A DNA stretch of 64,000 nt. Source: Chamaecrista fasciculata (lineage: Eukaryota > Streptophyta > Magnoliopsida > Fabales > Fabaceae). Positions 51,646 through 64,000 of the stretch are shown piece after piece. The notes below the pieces were generated by a model, which worked only from the letters and a program-made list of their open reading frames with translations, was not told the DNA's origin and did not search any database. Position 1 is the stretch's first letter. Every line of letters starts with the position of its first letter. Location: positions 62,657 through 126,656 of the forward strand of contig QANZ01012081.1 in the NCBI GenBank assembly GCA_003254925.1. The letters run 5' to 3'. Both the position numbers and the translations under genes were made by a program.

Positions 51646-51906
51646 ACATCTTTTTAATAAATATTTTGTCGAATTTTTAGAAGTTAGTGCTCTCGTAAAT
51701 TATTCCGAAATTTAGTATGCTTTGAAACTTAGAAATAATTAACAAAATGGTAACTTCAAAGAAAAATAATAGAAGTTCATAATTTTGTTTTTCATTTATG
51801 GTTCATACTTCAATTTTAAAGTATATAATAATAATTCTTAACTAATAGTTAAGAGTATTCATTAATTAAATCAACTCACTTCAACTTGATTTAATTTTTA
51901 AAATTA

Positions 51907-52714
51907 GACTAAAGTGTAATTTTAGTCCTCTATCTTTGCGGTAAGTTGTAATATAGTCTATTATCTTTCCTTCTTATGGTTTTGGTCCTCTATCTTTCTC
52001 AAAGGTTTCACTCTTTGGTCTTAACTATTGAATGTGACGATATCTTTATTGTTTTAAGTTTGATTGTGACAAGTTCAAAGCCACGGGGTATTCTTGATGA
52101 GGCTTTTTGTCCAATTATGATTGCCAACAAATAAAATCAAATTGAGATCCAAAAGTGGATTACTTGTTTCATGATTCATACTAAAAAAACGAAGTTGGTC
52201 ATATTTCCTGTTTCAAGTGCAATTATGACTAGTTCAGAGCTATGTTTTACTTTTGACGAGTCCTTTTTCTGTCCAGTTAGAACTGTAAGCAAATGAGATC
52301 AAATTGAATCCGAAAGTGGTTATGGAATCAAAAAAGTGAAAAATTATAGAAAACCACTTTTGAGCTATATCTAGGTAGAAAAGACACTTATAAAAAATAA
52401 CCTATAACTTTGAACTCATCGCAATCAAATTTAAAACGAGAAAGATATGACCAACTTTATTTGTTTGACTATGAAATGAGTGGCTCACTTTCGGAGTCCA
52501 ATTTGATATTGTTTGCTAACGACTTCAACTAGACAAAGAAAGTACTTGTCAAAAGTAACATGTAGTTCTAAATTTGTCGCAATCAAATTTGAAACGAGAG
52601 AGATATGATCACATTCAGTCATCGGGACCAATGAGTAAAACTTTTGATAAAGATATAAGAAGGACTTGATTGCAACTTACCCTACAAATAAGGGACCAAA
52701 ATTACACTTTGATC
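51907..52714. mobile_element. Long foldback element, about 800 bp
   Basis: The ends 'gactaaagtgtaattttag' and 'ccaaaattacactttgatc' are inverted, and inner blocks such as 'agttggtcatattt' are mirrored by 'agatatgaccaactt'. The repeated 'tcgcaatcaaatttgaaacg' suggests earlier internal duplication. It is related by its ends to the 'gtctcatat' foldbacks at 40553 and 44753. No coding frame. Confidence 0.6.
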
Positions 52715-52910
52715 TAAATTCTATAACATCATATTTGCCTAGACTTTATGGATACTTATTTCTTTGATTTATTTACTATTATCAGTATTATGTGTTAATT
52801 CTTTTATATTATTAAATATTTTTCATTGTATAGAATATGTTGTGTGTATATACATTTATTTATTAATTATATATACATGAGATAAAAAGTTAGCGTGAAT
52901 TGATTTTTTT

Positions 52911-53237
52911 GGGCAAAAATATTATTGGTATTCTCAAAGTATGCGATCATTTTCAGTTGTACTCTCAAAATTTTCTTAGGTCAATTGTACTCCAAAGTAT
53001 GAGATCAGTTTTAGTTATACCTCCAAAAAGTTTTTATGTCAATTATAACCCCCAATATTTTAGATTTTGTACGCCCAAATACTCCCAATTTAGAGGTATA
53101 ATTGATACAAAAAAGAAAAGATTAGAGACACAATTGATATAAAAAAGAAAAGATTGTGGTATAATTGACTAAAAAAACTTTGAGAGTACAAGTGAAAATG
53201 ACTGCATATTTTAGAGATAGTAAGAATATTTTTGTCT
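52911..53237. mobile_element. MULE-type MITE, 327 bp
   Basis: The left end GGGCAAAAATATTATTGGTA and the right end (RC: AGACAAAAATATTCTTACTA) share further inward similarity ('attttcagttgtactctcaa'). GATTTTTTT and AATTTTTTT flank it (8/9). No coding frame. Confidence 0.65.
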
Positions 53238-53619
53238 AATTTTTTTAATAACAAATAAAATTTTCAAAAGTATTAGTATAAACTTTATCAATAATTTTTC
53301 AAAACAAACAAATAAATAAATCTATAATTAAATCAAAATTATTAGTGCAAACTTTATCATATAATTAAATATATAATTTTTTCAAAAAAATTATAGAAAA
53401 AATAAACCATAATATAAAAACAACACAGAATTTTTAAAAAATATAAAGATCCAATTCATCTAAATTATTCTAATTTGTTTTATTTTTGAAAAAGAAAGAG
53501 CACAGCTGGAGCCTTTTTTTTCATCTTTAGACAGCTGGAGTTAAACGGCTCTAAATAACATAGAAAAGTTTTTTTTTCTAAATATACAAATCAAGAAAAT
53601 AAATATAAATAAAATAAAA

Positions 53620-54872
53620 ATAGGGCAATGAACGATGACGTGTCCAAGATCTTCCTTGGGCCTCTCTCTCTATTTCTTTCTCTCTCTCTCTCTTCCGTTT
53701 TCCACCTATTACTAGCGATCCCTCGCTTACTTTCTATGCACAATCATCCCACCTTCTTCTTCGTCTTCTTCTTCTTTACCTCTTCTTTCTCAACCATCTC
53801 TTGCTGCATACTCCAGATTCTTCTTCTCTCTAATCATGGGCATCGCAGGTACGGCTTGAACAGTTTATGCTTTTCGCTCTTCTTTTTGCCATTTTTGTTT
53901 AATCGGAATCGTCTACTTCACTGAGGTTCTGATCTACTTCATCTTTTTGATGTGTTTGCGTGCTTGTTCAAGTCCCTCGTCTTGCTTCTTTAATGGGTCG
54001 GCTTCTGTTCTTCATTTTGGTTACTGTTCCCTAATCCTTTTTCCTGGTTAAACAGTGTATGTATGCTTCTGCTATATATATATATATATATATATAGGAA
54101 ATGAGAGTTTTATTCTTGGAATTGCATTCGATTCTTTAGGGTCCGTTCTGTTGAGCCAAAATGAAGGAAGATGGAAGAATCCGTTTAATTTAGGGCATTT
54201 CTCCTGTGGATAGCTTGAGGGATTGGCTAATTTGTGTGTGTACCCGAACCGAACTTAACCTATTTTATGTGGATGCATCTCCATCTTTCAATGAATTAAG
54301 AAGAAAAATGTGTTTGAATCTTAGTTTTCTGGAATTAATTTTCAGATTCCAAAATGATTATATTGATATAGCAGGGTAGTGAGATTATTGAGGGCAAACA
54401 ATTTTACTTTTGTTCTTTTTTTTTTAGTTGTTCAGTGGAGGAGTTAATTTCTATGCACAAATAGATCTTATTTTCCGTGGATGGGATACTTTAAGAAATT
54501 AAAGAGCATAATCCACTTAAATCTTGGTGGTTTCTAATGGACTGTATACTTCCCAAATTGATTATTACATTTCTATGGCATACTCATTTGACATTGAACT
54601 TGATGTGATCTCTATAGATGGACTTTGAAGTAAAACTCATGTATTTACTTATTTCTACTCAATAGGTGATGATAAAGTAGATTATCTGTGAAGGATCAGA
54701 TTACTATTATGCAGTTTCACTATCGGTGGTTTGACTTGGAGACTAAAATAAAGTTTTTATCTACTTCTATTTCTAGTCTCATTCACAATCAATAAGCTGC
54801 TTACGAAGTGTCATCAGCTCGCTGGATTTGTGGCTTTAGTCTGAGTATTTAAGTTGCTCACGCCTGAACAAG
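53620..54872 (+). promoter_or_regulatory. Probable 5' leader exon and leader intron of the cysteine oxidase gene
   Basis: A pyrimidine-rich tract at 53657-53700 is followed by 'atgggcatcgcag' and a strong donor (GTACGG) at 53849. The region up to the first coding exon has intron-like composition, including a (TA)n run at 54079-54098. A spliced leader carrying a short upstream ATG at 53836 would fit. The coding start used here (54873) gives the family's conserved N-terminus, so the leader model is inference from sequence only. Confidence 0.4.
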
Positions 54873-57800
54873 ATGCCATATTATGTACAGAGACTTTATA
54901 GGCTGTGCAGGGCATCCTTTTCACCAGATGGACCTGTGTCAGATGAAGCCATTGAAAAAGTTCGTGAGAAGTTAGGTATGTTGGTTTTTTGCCTTGTTAG
55001 TTTAATCCATAAATGCTTTTATTTATTGACAACTCCATAATTTTGTTTGTGAACTTCTTGGACATTTAATATCCACATCATAAACCTGAAGATAGACTTA
55101 CCCTCATGAACTCGTAAATTTGGAGTGGCTTGCCCAAATCCTGCCCAATCTTATTTAATTATAAATCTGTTTCCTTAATGTGGTGTGATCCCAATGAAAT
55201 TTGTGAACACTTAAGAGACTAAATAGGTTGGGATTTTACAGTAAAAAAGATCACATGAAATCGTCTGTCCTTATAACTGTCAAAACAGCTTCACGATTTC
55301 TCTATTTCTGATTGAAAAGGAGTTTATTGAGGGGAATTAAGGTTTGAATGCAAACTCCTTGGGGCCAAATGCAACAACGCTTGTGGCGAAAGAATGAATA
55401 GAACATAATTGGAAAGAAAAACACTGAGGTCAGAATAGTAAACATCTCATGAGTCACCACAGGTAGATCCTTCTTTGAGAAAAGTTCAATTTTTTGTCGA
55501 CTAACTACTCAGACAACCAAATTGAACAGGTTTAATGCATTGTATTTTTTTTCCTTACAAAAAAGTATATTGGAATTTGGATGTTTGGCATTGTCATGTC
55601 ATTTCGATTCATGATAAAAATTGTCCCTTTGAATCAATGGATTCACATAATTCAGGTTTTCTGGCTTGATAGAGGTGATTCATGATTCCAGCAATTTAAA
55701 GTACAATTCAGGGCCATTTCTGATACTCCTAGTGATATGTATTGCTGGGATGATGAATCAATGTGTCATTTAAACCATGAATTTCACAATTTCAATTATA
55801 ATGACAGAGACATAACAAGTGAAATTCCTGCTCATAATTTTTTACTTGGTATCTTTATGATCTGCATCAGATGATATTTTATGTATATCCTTTCTTCTTT
55901 TTTTTAATTGGTACTAGCTTAGCTTTTTTCTTTGTAGGTTTCTTTGCCTCGTGAGGAGGTTTTTCATAACAACTTCTGACATTATCTTTTTCACAGAGAA
56001 AATCAAGCCATCAGATGTAGGCCTTGAGCAGGAGGCACAGGTAGTTCGCAATTGGTCTGGTTCATTGCTTGAGCGTAACGGCGGCCATCACACAGTGCCA
56101 CCAATAAAATACTTGCATTTGCATGAGGATGACAGCTTCTCTGTAATTACTTATTCTCTGAACTTTGTCACATATCATATTATTCACAGTTACTTTCTAT
56201 GAAGTTTAGGCTTCATTTGGATGTTTAGTACAGAACTATGACCCAGTATTTCTATATTAACCTTTTGCAGATAGGAATATTTTGCATGCCCCCTTCGTCT
56301 ATGATTCCTCTACACAACCATCCTGGAATGACAGTGTTGAGCAAGCTCTTATATGGTTCATTACATGTCAAATCATATGACTGGATCGATTTACCCGTCT
56401 CCAATGATCCATCTGAAGGTTTGTTCTCTATGGCTTTGCATATTTTTATGTTGCTCAATCAACTTCATTTCGTATGTGTTTGCAAGGAAAATTTTCTAAT
56501 TTAATGCGGTTAGCGCTGCCTCTTCTTCGCCTTAGTTTTCTGCAGTATTCTTTGTCTAGCTGCAGCAGATAAGAATAGGGACTAATTGGTTAAAAGATAG
56601 AACAATGAAGTCTTAGTTTGCTAGGAAATGAGTCAAATGTATGTGTGGTGAGCTTTGCCTGCTCTTTGCCTGATCAAAGAACACTTAAAAATCTATGTGC
56701 TATTTGACACCTTAGTTTTCCCCAATGTTCCTTGTCTAGCTTTGAAGTGAAGATATAATAGGGGCTAATTTGTTAAAGAATTGTAAGTATAAAATCTGAG
56801 CTTGCCGATTTAATCATATTATTATGCTGTCTCACTCAATGTTATCAAAATCATCTACTAGAAAGCTAAAATTGTCTTGAAACTATATGGTAAATGTAAA
56901 ATAAGGTATAATAAGATCATTCAGAGTAACATGTCTAGTTTTTGCTTTGATACTTTTGAGAGGGGAAAAAAGGAGTAGAAAATACTTAATTTTCTCCCCC
57001 CATGTTTAAACTTTAAAGAGATGAAAATGAGAAGGAAAGAAAGAAACTATGATATTTATTTGACAATATATAATTGCAAATATATCCTTTGTCATGGTTG
57101 ATACAAAAACATGAAGGTTACTGAGGCAAAAATGTTGAAGAAGCATAATTATTATGAGGGAAATTGAAGGTTTGCAAGATTGTGGTTGAGATTAAACTTT
57201 GTGGACTGGAGAGGCAAAAATTTGCTATCTCATATGGGAAAGAGTGATGTTAAATGCTGAGGGATGGATTTGTTTGTTGGGTTGCTGAGGTAATTTTGAT
57301 ATTTAGGCTTCATTGCAATTAGGATTTGGCGCATTTGGGTCTGACCTTTCTTTTCTTGCCCTTAATATTATTCTCCCACTCTGGGGGGACAATTGGTCAA
57401 CCTTCCTTGACTATTTCTTTGAGTTTTTCTCTACATTGTTTCAAGGTAGTCAAAGGCGACATGTGGCTTATCTCAAATGCCTTATGTGAGAGGTAGAAAG
57501 GTGTACACTAGAGTGAACTAGGGCACTATAATAAGAAACAAATTGTTAGAAATATGCTATATGAGCAAACATAGAGAAGTTTGTAACAACATTTGAAACA
57601 TAAATTAATTATTATAAGTTACAATACAATAGTCATAAGTGATAAGTCACTATAATCATCAAGATTATTAAGGAATTGGAGTCATATATCAAACTGTAGA
57701 GATAAAAGTTCACTCAAAGTGTAAAACTAGCGGTTGGACCATATGTATTAACCATGGCAGCTAGGTAATGCCCCGAAAACAAAATGCAAAGTGCACTCAA

Positions 57801-60495
57801 GTCCAAAATATTTGAACTAAAGAAGTAGCCCAAAATCAATTTTTAACATCTGATTCTGAACCACTAGATTCAGATCCATAATCGTCATCACTTTCTTCTC
57901 CTTCTTCACTATATCATAAACCTATTAGGACGAGCTTCCTATTTTAAAGTGTCAGGGAATAATTGTTTGTCTTTGTTTGGGGGCTGGGCTGGGCTTTCTT
58001 TTCATTTTTTTCCTCATCACTTCAGCAAGGCACCAAAGGCACTCACCTCACTGACAAAAAGGGCGCTCACCTTGGTGGCACCTGAGTGAAACCATTGTCT
58101 CACAGGGTATGTGAGGTGCAGGCTTCAAATAAGGCCTCACCTTAGTGCATCGAAATGGGGTAAAATCCCATTGTCCCATACTTTTCTCCAATGCCTGCAA
58201 ACGCTGGAAGTCTTGAATCACAGTATTCGTTTTTAACTTTTCTCTACCCTAGTGCATCACTAATAAGAGAAAAGGAATGGCCCAAGTCAACCAGAGTCAA
58301 CATGTACTCTTTTCCAATGACGCTTTGCTGGTGGGATTAATTGTTTCTTGTTCACCTTTCCTGTCCAAAATTCTGTGGCTGAGGTTGTATCCTTGACCTA
58401 TGACAGGGGAGGTGAATTTGTGGTTAAGACTGTTTCTTTTTAGTTTGCTTTTGCCTTTTAGGTCATAAAGTACATATTAAAATCTACAATTGCATTAAGG
58501 ATAACTGAACCATCTGTGATATATCACTTATTTAATGTTTAAATTTATTTCATTGCCATTGGTCAAGGGATGGCCAAGGCTATGTCCCATATAGATTATT
58601 GCTTGCACTTTGACATTTATGATATCAAGATGCTATTTTTGTAATGCAAGGCTATTGGTAGTACTACTGTAAACGACACTAGAAAAACGATGAAGGCTGA
58701 ATCTGTACTCAAAATGCCTGATGCTGCGTTATTCTAAATTATTTTGAAAATAATAATAATAGAACATTGCTTCTAATTGCCTTGTCTTGGACCATCTACG
58801 TCTGTGATTCTATTATGTGTTCTTTATCAGGCTTGCTAGATGTTGCTTGTTTACTTGTTATTACTTAGTGGTGAAGGTCAAATACTTTAGTGGTCTGTGC
58901 CAGGAGAATGCTTATTATGTTGTTGGCTTCCCCAGTGTGTAGTTTGGGTGTCAATGTAAGAAGAGTTATGTTACATTTTACTTTGGCCAGTTGATAGAGA
59001 TGATTTAGGTTTGAAGAGATAGCTTGCAGTCACCAACTGGCTGTTTAACCTTCTTATAAAATTATTTCACATTGACTGCGACCCAATATTTTATTGCAAA
59101 TAAGTTCACTCTGATGCCATTGCTGCTAACTTTGCTACAATTCCAGCAATTATTGAGAAGAACATCCTGTCAAATAGCCTTGTATCTTAAACTTGCTATT
59201 GTGTTTGAGATTGATACAATTCATTGTATTGAAACATCAGTAAATTATGCTCGTGCTAAAAAAAATGAGCTGTCTTCTCTGTTTATTGTCAGGAAAGCCC
59301 TATATAGATAGTCTTTGACATGGTTTTTAAGAAGATGACAAGCTGTAAAAGATACAGATGTTTACCACTTTCAAGTCTTAGTTTCCTGCTTGAGTATGTA
59401 GTGTGCCTTTAATTCCTTACCAAGTTCAGGCTTGCGTGGGGCTTAATAAGAGCTTATACAAAGTCTCTACCTTGTTTACTTTGGTTAAGTTATATACTGA
59501 AGCACATGAAAAGGGAAAGCTTTTCAGTGATTTGTGGTCCAGATGGAATTTTAATTTTGTTAAGTAGCTTTTTTTTTGTTGGAATAGGCTTGGCATTATT
59601 AAACTCTGCAATTCTGCATACACGTGCTCTAGCTAGCTCTTGGTAAAATTAAGGAAATTTCGTGATATCATGCAATTATATAGAACAAGGAAGTCATTTA
59701 CTGCATTCCAACATGATCCAATGGAGAACTAAAAATTGTGATGGATTACACCCTATTGAATGAGACTGATATGGTTCTTTTTTAGCCATTTTGAACTTTT
59801 ATCCATTTAAAAAACAAGGATGTTAAGCAAATGAAAGCTGACTTGTTTTGAGTATCATCTTTTCCAAACCTCTTCTGTTTATTTTTGTAAATGGTGCCTT
59901 TTGAATTTAAGTTTCAACATTCTCAACTGTTCATCTCTTATTCCCCTTTCTGGGAATTGGTGACAATGAATATTTGATTCTGGTTTGTTTGTCCAAAACC
60001 AAACTTTTGTGACTGGCAGCGAGACCTGCAAAGCTTGTAAAAAACAAAGAGATGACGGCACCGAGCCCAACAACAGTTCTCTATCCTACTAGTGGAGGAA
60101 ACATACACTGTTTTAGAGCCATAACGCCTTGTGCAATCCTCGATATATTGTCTCCACCTTACTCTTCCGAACACGGAAGACACTGCACTTACTTTCGGAA
60201 ATCACCCCGGCAAGATCTTGCAGGTAATGTGACCTTGTGTTACCGCATACTAGTGATGGTCTTTCACCTGTAAAGAATGTGTAGTGTAAAAATAAAAACT
60301 CTTGGTTCTGTTAATGTTGGTCAATATACTCTTTTTTTTTTTTTATGGAATATGGTCAATATACTTTCAATTGCAGGTGATCTTGAACTGAATGGAGTTG
60401 AAGCTTCTGATGTGACTTGGTTGGAAGAATTTCAGCTTCCCGATGATTTCGTAATCCGGAGAGGACTGTACAGAGGTCCTGTCATTAGAACTTGA
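54873..60495 (+). CDS. PCO: Plant cysteine oxidase (PCO4/PCO5 type)
   Basis: Five coding exons join in frame: 54873-54975, 55997-56142, 56271-56418, 60020-60223 and 60377-60495, giving 239 aa that begin [16 protein letters not shown] and end [16 protein letters not shown]. Conserved blocks include [35 protein letters not shown] and [16 protein letters not shown]. The three iron-ligand histidines are present: His98 and His100 in PLHNHPG and His162 in GGNIHCF. The enzyme uses O2 to oxidise N-terminal Cys of group VII ERF factors and similar proteins to the sulfinic acid, sending them to the Arg/N-degron pathway, so it acts as an oxygen sensor. It lacks the long N-terminal extension of hypoxia-induced PCO1/2. 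The 3.6-kb third intron is unusually long. Confidence 0.94.
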
Positions 60496-63400
60496 AATTT
60501 TTTCTCTTGTTCTCTGTATTTTACTCTACAAGAAATTGGCCTTTTTATTAGGATACATTAAAGGAAATTGTGGAATGAGTTGTCTAAAGCCATTGCAATA
60601 ATAGATATCTATATTTTTTGGCTATGTCAATTAGGCATTTGGTTTGTACATAGTAATGCACTAATATAGTCCAGAGTTACTTCTCACCGCAGCCAGCTAA
60701 ATACAGTAGAATGGTTAATGTTATGAGTAACTCATTATGTGAGAGCCCTTATCACATTCAAACACTATTTTTTTTCAGTTTCTAAGTATTTCCTGATAGA
60801 GAAAATCTTGTTCAAGATATTCAAACATTATTAATATTTTTTTTTTGTTTGTATCAGTTTTAGGTCAGATTATTTCATAACCAAGTGCAGTAGAAATTTG
60901 GGTTAACTCATAATGAAGATACACACTAGCTTAAGATAAGTAAACTTTACTTGTTTGTCAATGATTATCCTGACTAATCATCCTAGTTACATAAAATTGC
61001 TTCTTATATGCCATTTAAAGTAATGCCCCCCCTTATTAACACTTATAACAAAAATTTAACAATGATCAAGTTGAATAAAAAAAGAAAAATATAACTAATA
61101 TGTGATGAACTAGAATGGGATTATAATTTAAGTATATATATAACAGAAGTTTTTCTCCCGTTTTTAAAAAAGTAAGGTCAAAACTCGGTTCTCGACATAA
61201 TCAAGTATCAATTTGATTAACAAAATCTAAGTTACTGATAAAAAAAAATCACCCATGAACCCATTTCGCGAGTTTCAACTTTGTCGATTTATAAATAATT
61301 TATATTGGATCAACAACCCGACAAAATTACCCCAACTTTAGCTAGACATTGAAATAATTCTACTGGCTAATTTTTGTTATTTGATTCCTTGAGAGAATTT
61401 CTTGAGATTCTGACTCCTAATAATTAAATAAAGTGCGTGAAAAAAGAAAACTAAATAGATAGTTTAGTTTAGTTTGTGTCCCAAATCTATACTAGTTGCC
61501 AAAATGGTGGCTAAGAAATATTTAGAGTGTCCGTAGAACAAGGGCATGTGATCCTTTGTATCATAATATGATATGATTATTACTATTTTTAATTTCTGAT
61601 TAATGTGTTGGCAAAAGAGTCGCCGCGAAGGTAGCAACTGACACTGTATGCCATTGCGAACCTTCAAGCGTCCTAACAAAAATATTAATTTCTTCTCTTT
61701 GTATTTAGTCCTTTTTAATATAATTAATCACACAAGCTCACTCACACAGTGTGGGATCTATCATATATATGTACACACATGCACACACTATACATAAAAT
61801 TCATGTGTCTATGGTATATTGTTGGTCCAAAATTTGATCGACAATTTTAGGTATCAAGATCGTTCATTCAAAGTTTAATATTTTTTTGGTATTTGAACTT
61901 TTAGTCCAAAGTTAAATATTGTTTACTGTTTAAATTATTGATCCAAAATTTAATATTTATAAGGGTTTAGCTGACAAGTGTTCTAAAGCTATTTTTTTGG
62001 TTTATGACCGGAGTATCCATTGTGAATAATCCCTTGAGTATTGTGGGACCCAAAATTGAGGGCGACCATACTAACAATGATGCTTCATTCCCATCCTTCC
62101 AAAGATCGAACCTCGGAAGAGATGGTTTAAAGCTATTTGTTAAAGAGCAATGACTATACTTTGAAAATATAAGTACGTATGTCTTAGATTTTTAAAATAA
62201 TAATAATTTCTTGGATGTATATATATACTAGGGGCTTGACGTGCCCCTCATGTAACATTTGAATTGATTTTTATATTGATAAAAGAGTAAGTTTGGGATC
62301 AATTTGAAATTACCTCATATGGGGAGGGTGAGTGGGAGAGAGAGTGGTGGCATTTTTTAATTTTTAATTGTTTGTTTACATTCTTTTAATTCATTTATTT
62401 TTTTAAAGAAGTGGGGAGAGTGAGTCGGGAGAGAGAGTGGTGATTTTTTTTTTCTTTTTTAATTTTTTAATTCACTATTTTGACCAACCATAAAGGGATT
62501 TAACCATATAATATAGTATACATATAGATATATCAATATGAAAAAGGCTATCTAATATAATTGTTACTCATAATCCTTCGAAATATATTGACTAGAGGTC
62601 AATAAATATTTAGTAAAATATCTTTTTCATAAAAATTTTAATTATTGAAGGACTTTTAATCAAATCCCATATTATTTTATATTTGAATATTATAAAATTA
62701 AAGTAGGTTCGCTAGCAAAGAATCAACTCATCTCCACTTACGTAACTCATGGAATAAGTGGGTTTAATTCATTTAGAATAATTAGTTTAACATTTTCTAC
62801 TGTCATGCGTCTTTTTAGGGGAGTTAAGTGACCGTAGGTTTAATTTGATGATCACTCTAATTAAGGCTTGTAGATTAACAATCTAATTGGCATTTTCTTA
62901 ATCATCCTTGCTTGCTTCTTTCTTTACGTCTTTTTCCTTTTCTCTCTATCTTTGATTTTTAATTGATGGTGATGCTTGAGGAATATTTGACCGTATATAT
63001 TCTTTGCATAAAAGGTTGGCTAGGATATTTTAAATTCTTGAATTATACTTAATAATTAAATATTAGAATTATGTAACTAAAGGATAGAAATTTTGATTCT
63101 TTAATAGAGGCTGACGAGGTTCTCTTCACCTGCAATAAGGTCTAACAAAATGTAGATATTTAATTTGCTGATAATTTATTGGGTGATTCATCTTTCATTT
63201 TTCAAAGTTTGAAATTATTATATATGTATAATTCATCTTCTTATTTTGACTCTTTGGATCTTTTGTTCAATTTTTTTTTTATTAATACGATTGTTATTAT
63301 AATTTCATAATATATTAATAGATAAAGTTATCAAAGAGAAGCTTATACATGATTTAACAACGAAGATCCATAATTGAATGCTTGCTTAAATAATATATGA

Positions 63401-64000
63401 CAAAGAGAAGATTCCAATAAACACATTTGATGAATTAAGTAATTCAGAAGATAAGAGATGACAAGTAAAATGGGAGAATTTAATTTGTGAAGATCAACAA
63501 CCTTTTTTTAATGGTTAAAGATTAATTCAAAGGTATATATGATCGAGTCAAGATTTATCAATATTATACTTATTTTAGAGATTAAAATTTTTTTTTAGTC
63601 ACTAATATTTATTTTAAGTTCTGTTTTGGTCTTTAATATTTTTTAATTTTATTTTAATTTTTAATATTTTTTAAAAATTCTATAATATATTCTTAGATAT
63701 AACTTTCAGTTCAAACTACTGTTAGGAAAAAACTTTAACTCGTTTATTAATTTTTCTCTCTTCTCTCTAATCACTTTTTAATCCTTAAGTACTATTTCCT
63801 TTCTCTCTCTCATACCCTCATATCTCTATGTGTGTTATGTGAATCGGATCATTTATATGGGTTAAGAAAATACCAAAGTTTTTTTTTGGCCATTTAGAAA
63901 ATACCAAAGTTAACTGATCTAAATAAATTAATTATTAAATAAGTTGGATACATGGTCCAACTCAATGAAGTGAACCTATTTTAATAGCAAAAACTTTACG
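60496..64000. other. Intergenic AT-rich DNA downstream of the cysteine oxidase
   Basis: The first few hundred bases should be the 3' UTR. Beyond that there is no recognisable gene; the frame at 61464-61679 is low-confidence and unlike any family I know. Short repeats include 'gggagagtgagt' variants near 62326 and 62413 and 'ggggcttgacgtgcccctc' near 62231. Confidence 0.5.

Noticed and set aside
53628..53924. 98-aa frame upstream of the cysteine oxidase
   Set aside because: It runs through a pyrimidine-rich leader and across a good splice donor, and its Ser/Leu/Phe-rich composition reflects CT content.
61464..61679. 71-aa minus-strand frame
   Set aside because: No recognisable motif, AT-rich codons and no neighbouring exon candidates.

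Overview
This is AT-rich nuclear DNA from a flowering plant, most likely a core eudicot and plausibly a rosid. The evidence is the set of spliceosomal plant genes (class III peroxidase, membrane-anchored receptor-like kinase, plant cysteine oxidase, DAD1-like phospholipase A1), nuclear plastid-DNA fragments, and abundant non-autonomous DNA transposons. I cannot name the species from sequence alone. The window has two long N gaps (24239-24349 and 50054-50182) and isolated Ns at 7952, 8888, 18272 and 50874, so it comes from a draft scaffold.

Genes, left to right: the N-terminus of an unidentified proline-rich protein (1-87, minus); a secreted class III peroxidase (6949-9679, minus, 3 exons, 315 aa); a short-ectodomain receptor-like kinase (19488-23367, minus, 6 exons, 398 aa); an organellar, probably mitochondrial, ribosomal protein uL1 (27456-32332, minus, 10 exons, 420 aa); a Sec1/Munc18-family tethering protein of the MIP3/SCFD2 type (33149-39320, minus, 7 exons, 861 aa); an intronless phospholipase A1-II (43183-44475, plus, 430 aa); and a plant cysteine oxidase (54873-60495, plus, 5 coding exons, 239 aa). 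I built the exon models by hand from GT-AG sites, and in each the reading frame closes exactly. As I recall the Arabidopsis map, the last five genes match the gene neighbourhood At2g42670-At2g42710 plus its duplicate At3g58670-At3g58690, so this is a conserved ancestral block rather than a functional operon.

The space between genes is dominated by transposons. At least ten terminal-inverted-repeat or foldback elements have 9-bp (or 8/9) target-site duplications typical of Mutator-like elements. Two carry captured gene pieces: 1742-3430 holds an LRR piece and a malectin-like domain, and 49776-50908 holds an SMP-30/gluconolactonase-like piece in inverted duplication. Other mobile DNA includes a Stowaway-like MITE nested in a MULE-type MITE (14233-14513), a tRNA-derived SINE family (13803-14003, 46612-46730 and a truncated copy at 7813-7892), and a LINE derivative with a large internal deletion (41083-41729).

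Two plastid-derived segments flank the last exon of the peroxidase: a cemA-petA piece at 5311-6233 and a petA-psbJ spacer/psbJ piece ending at 8887. The second is bounded by single Ns and could be a gap-filling artefact.
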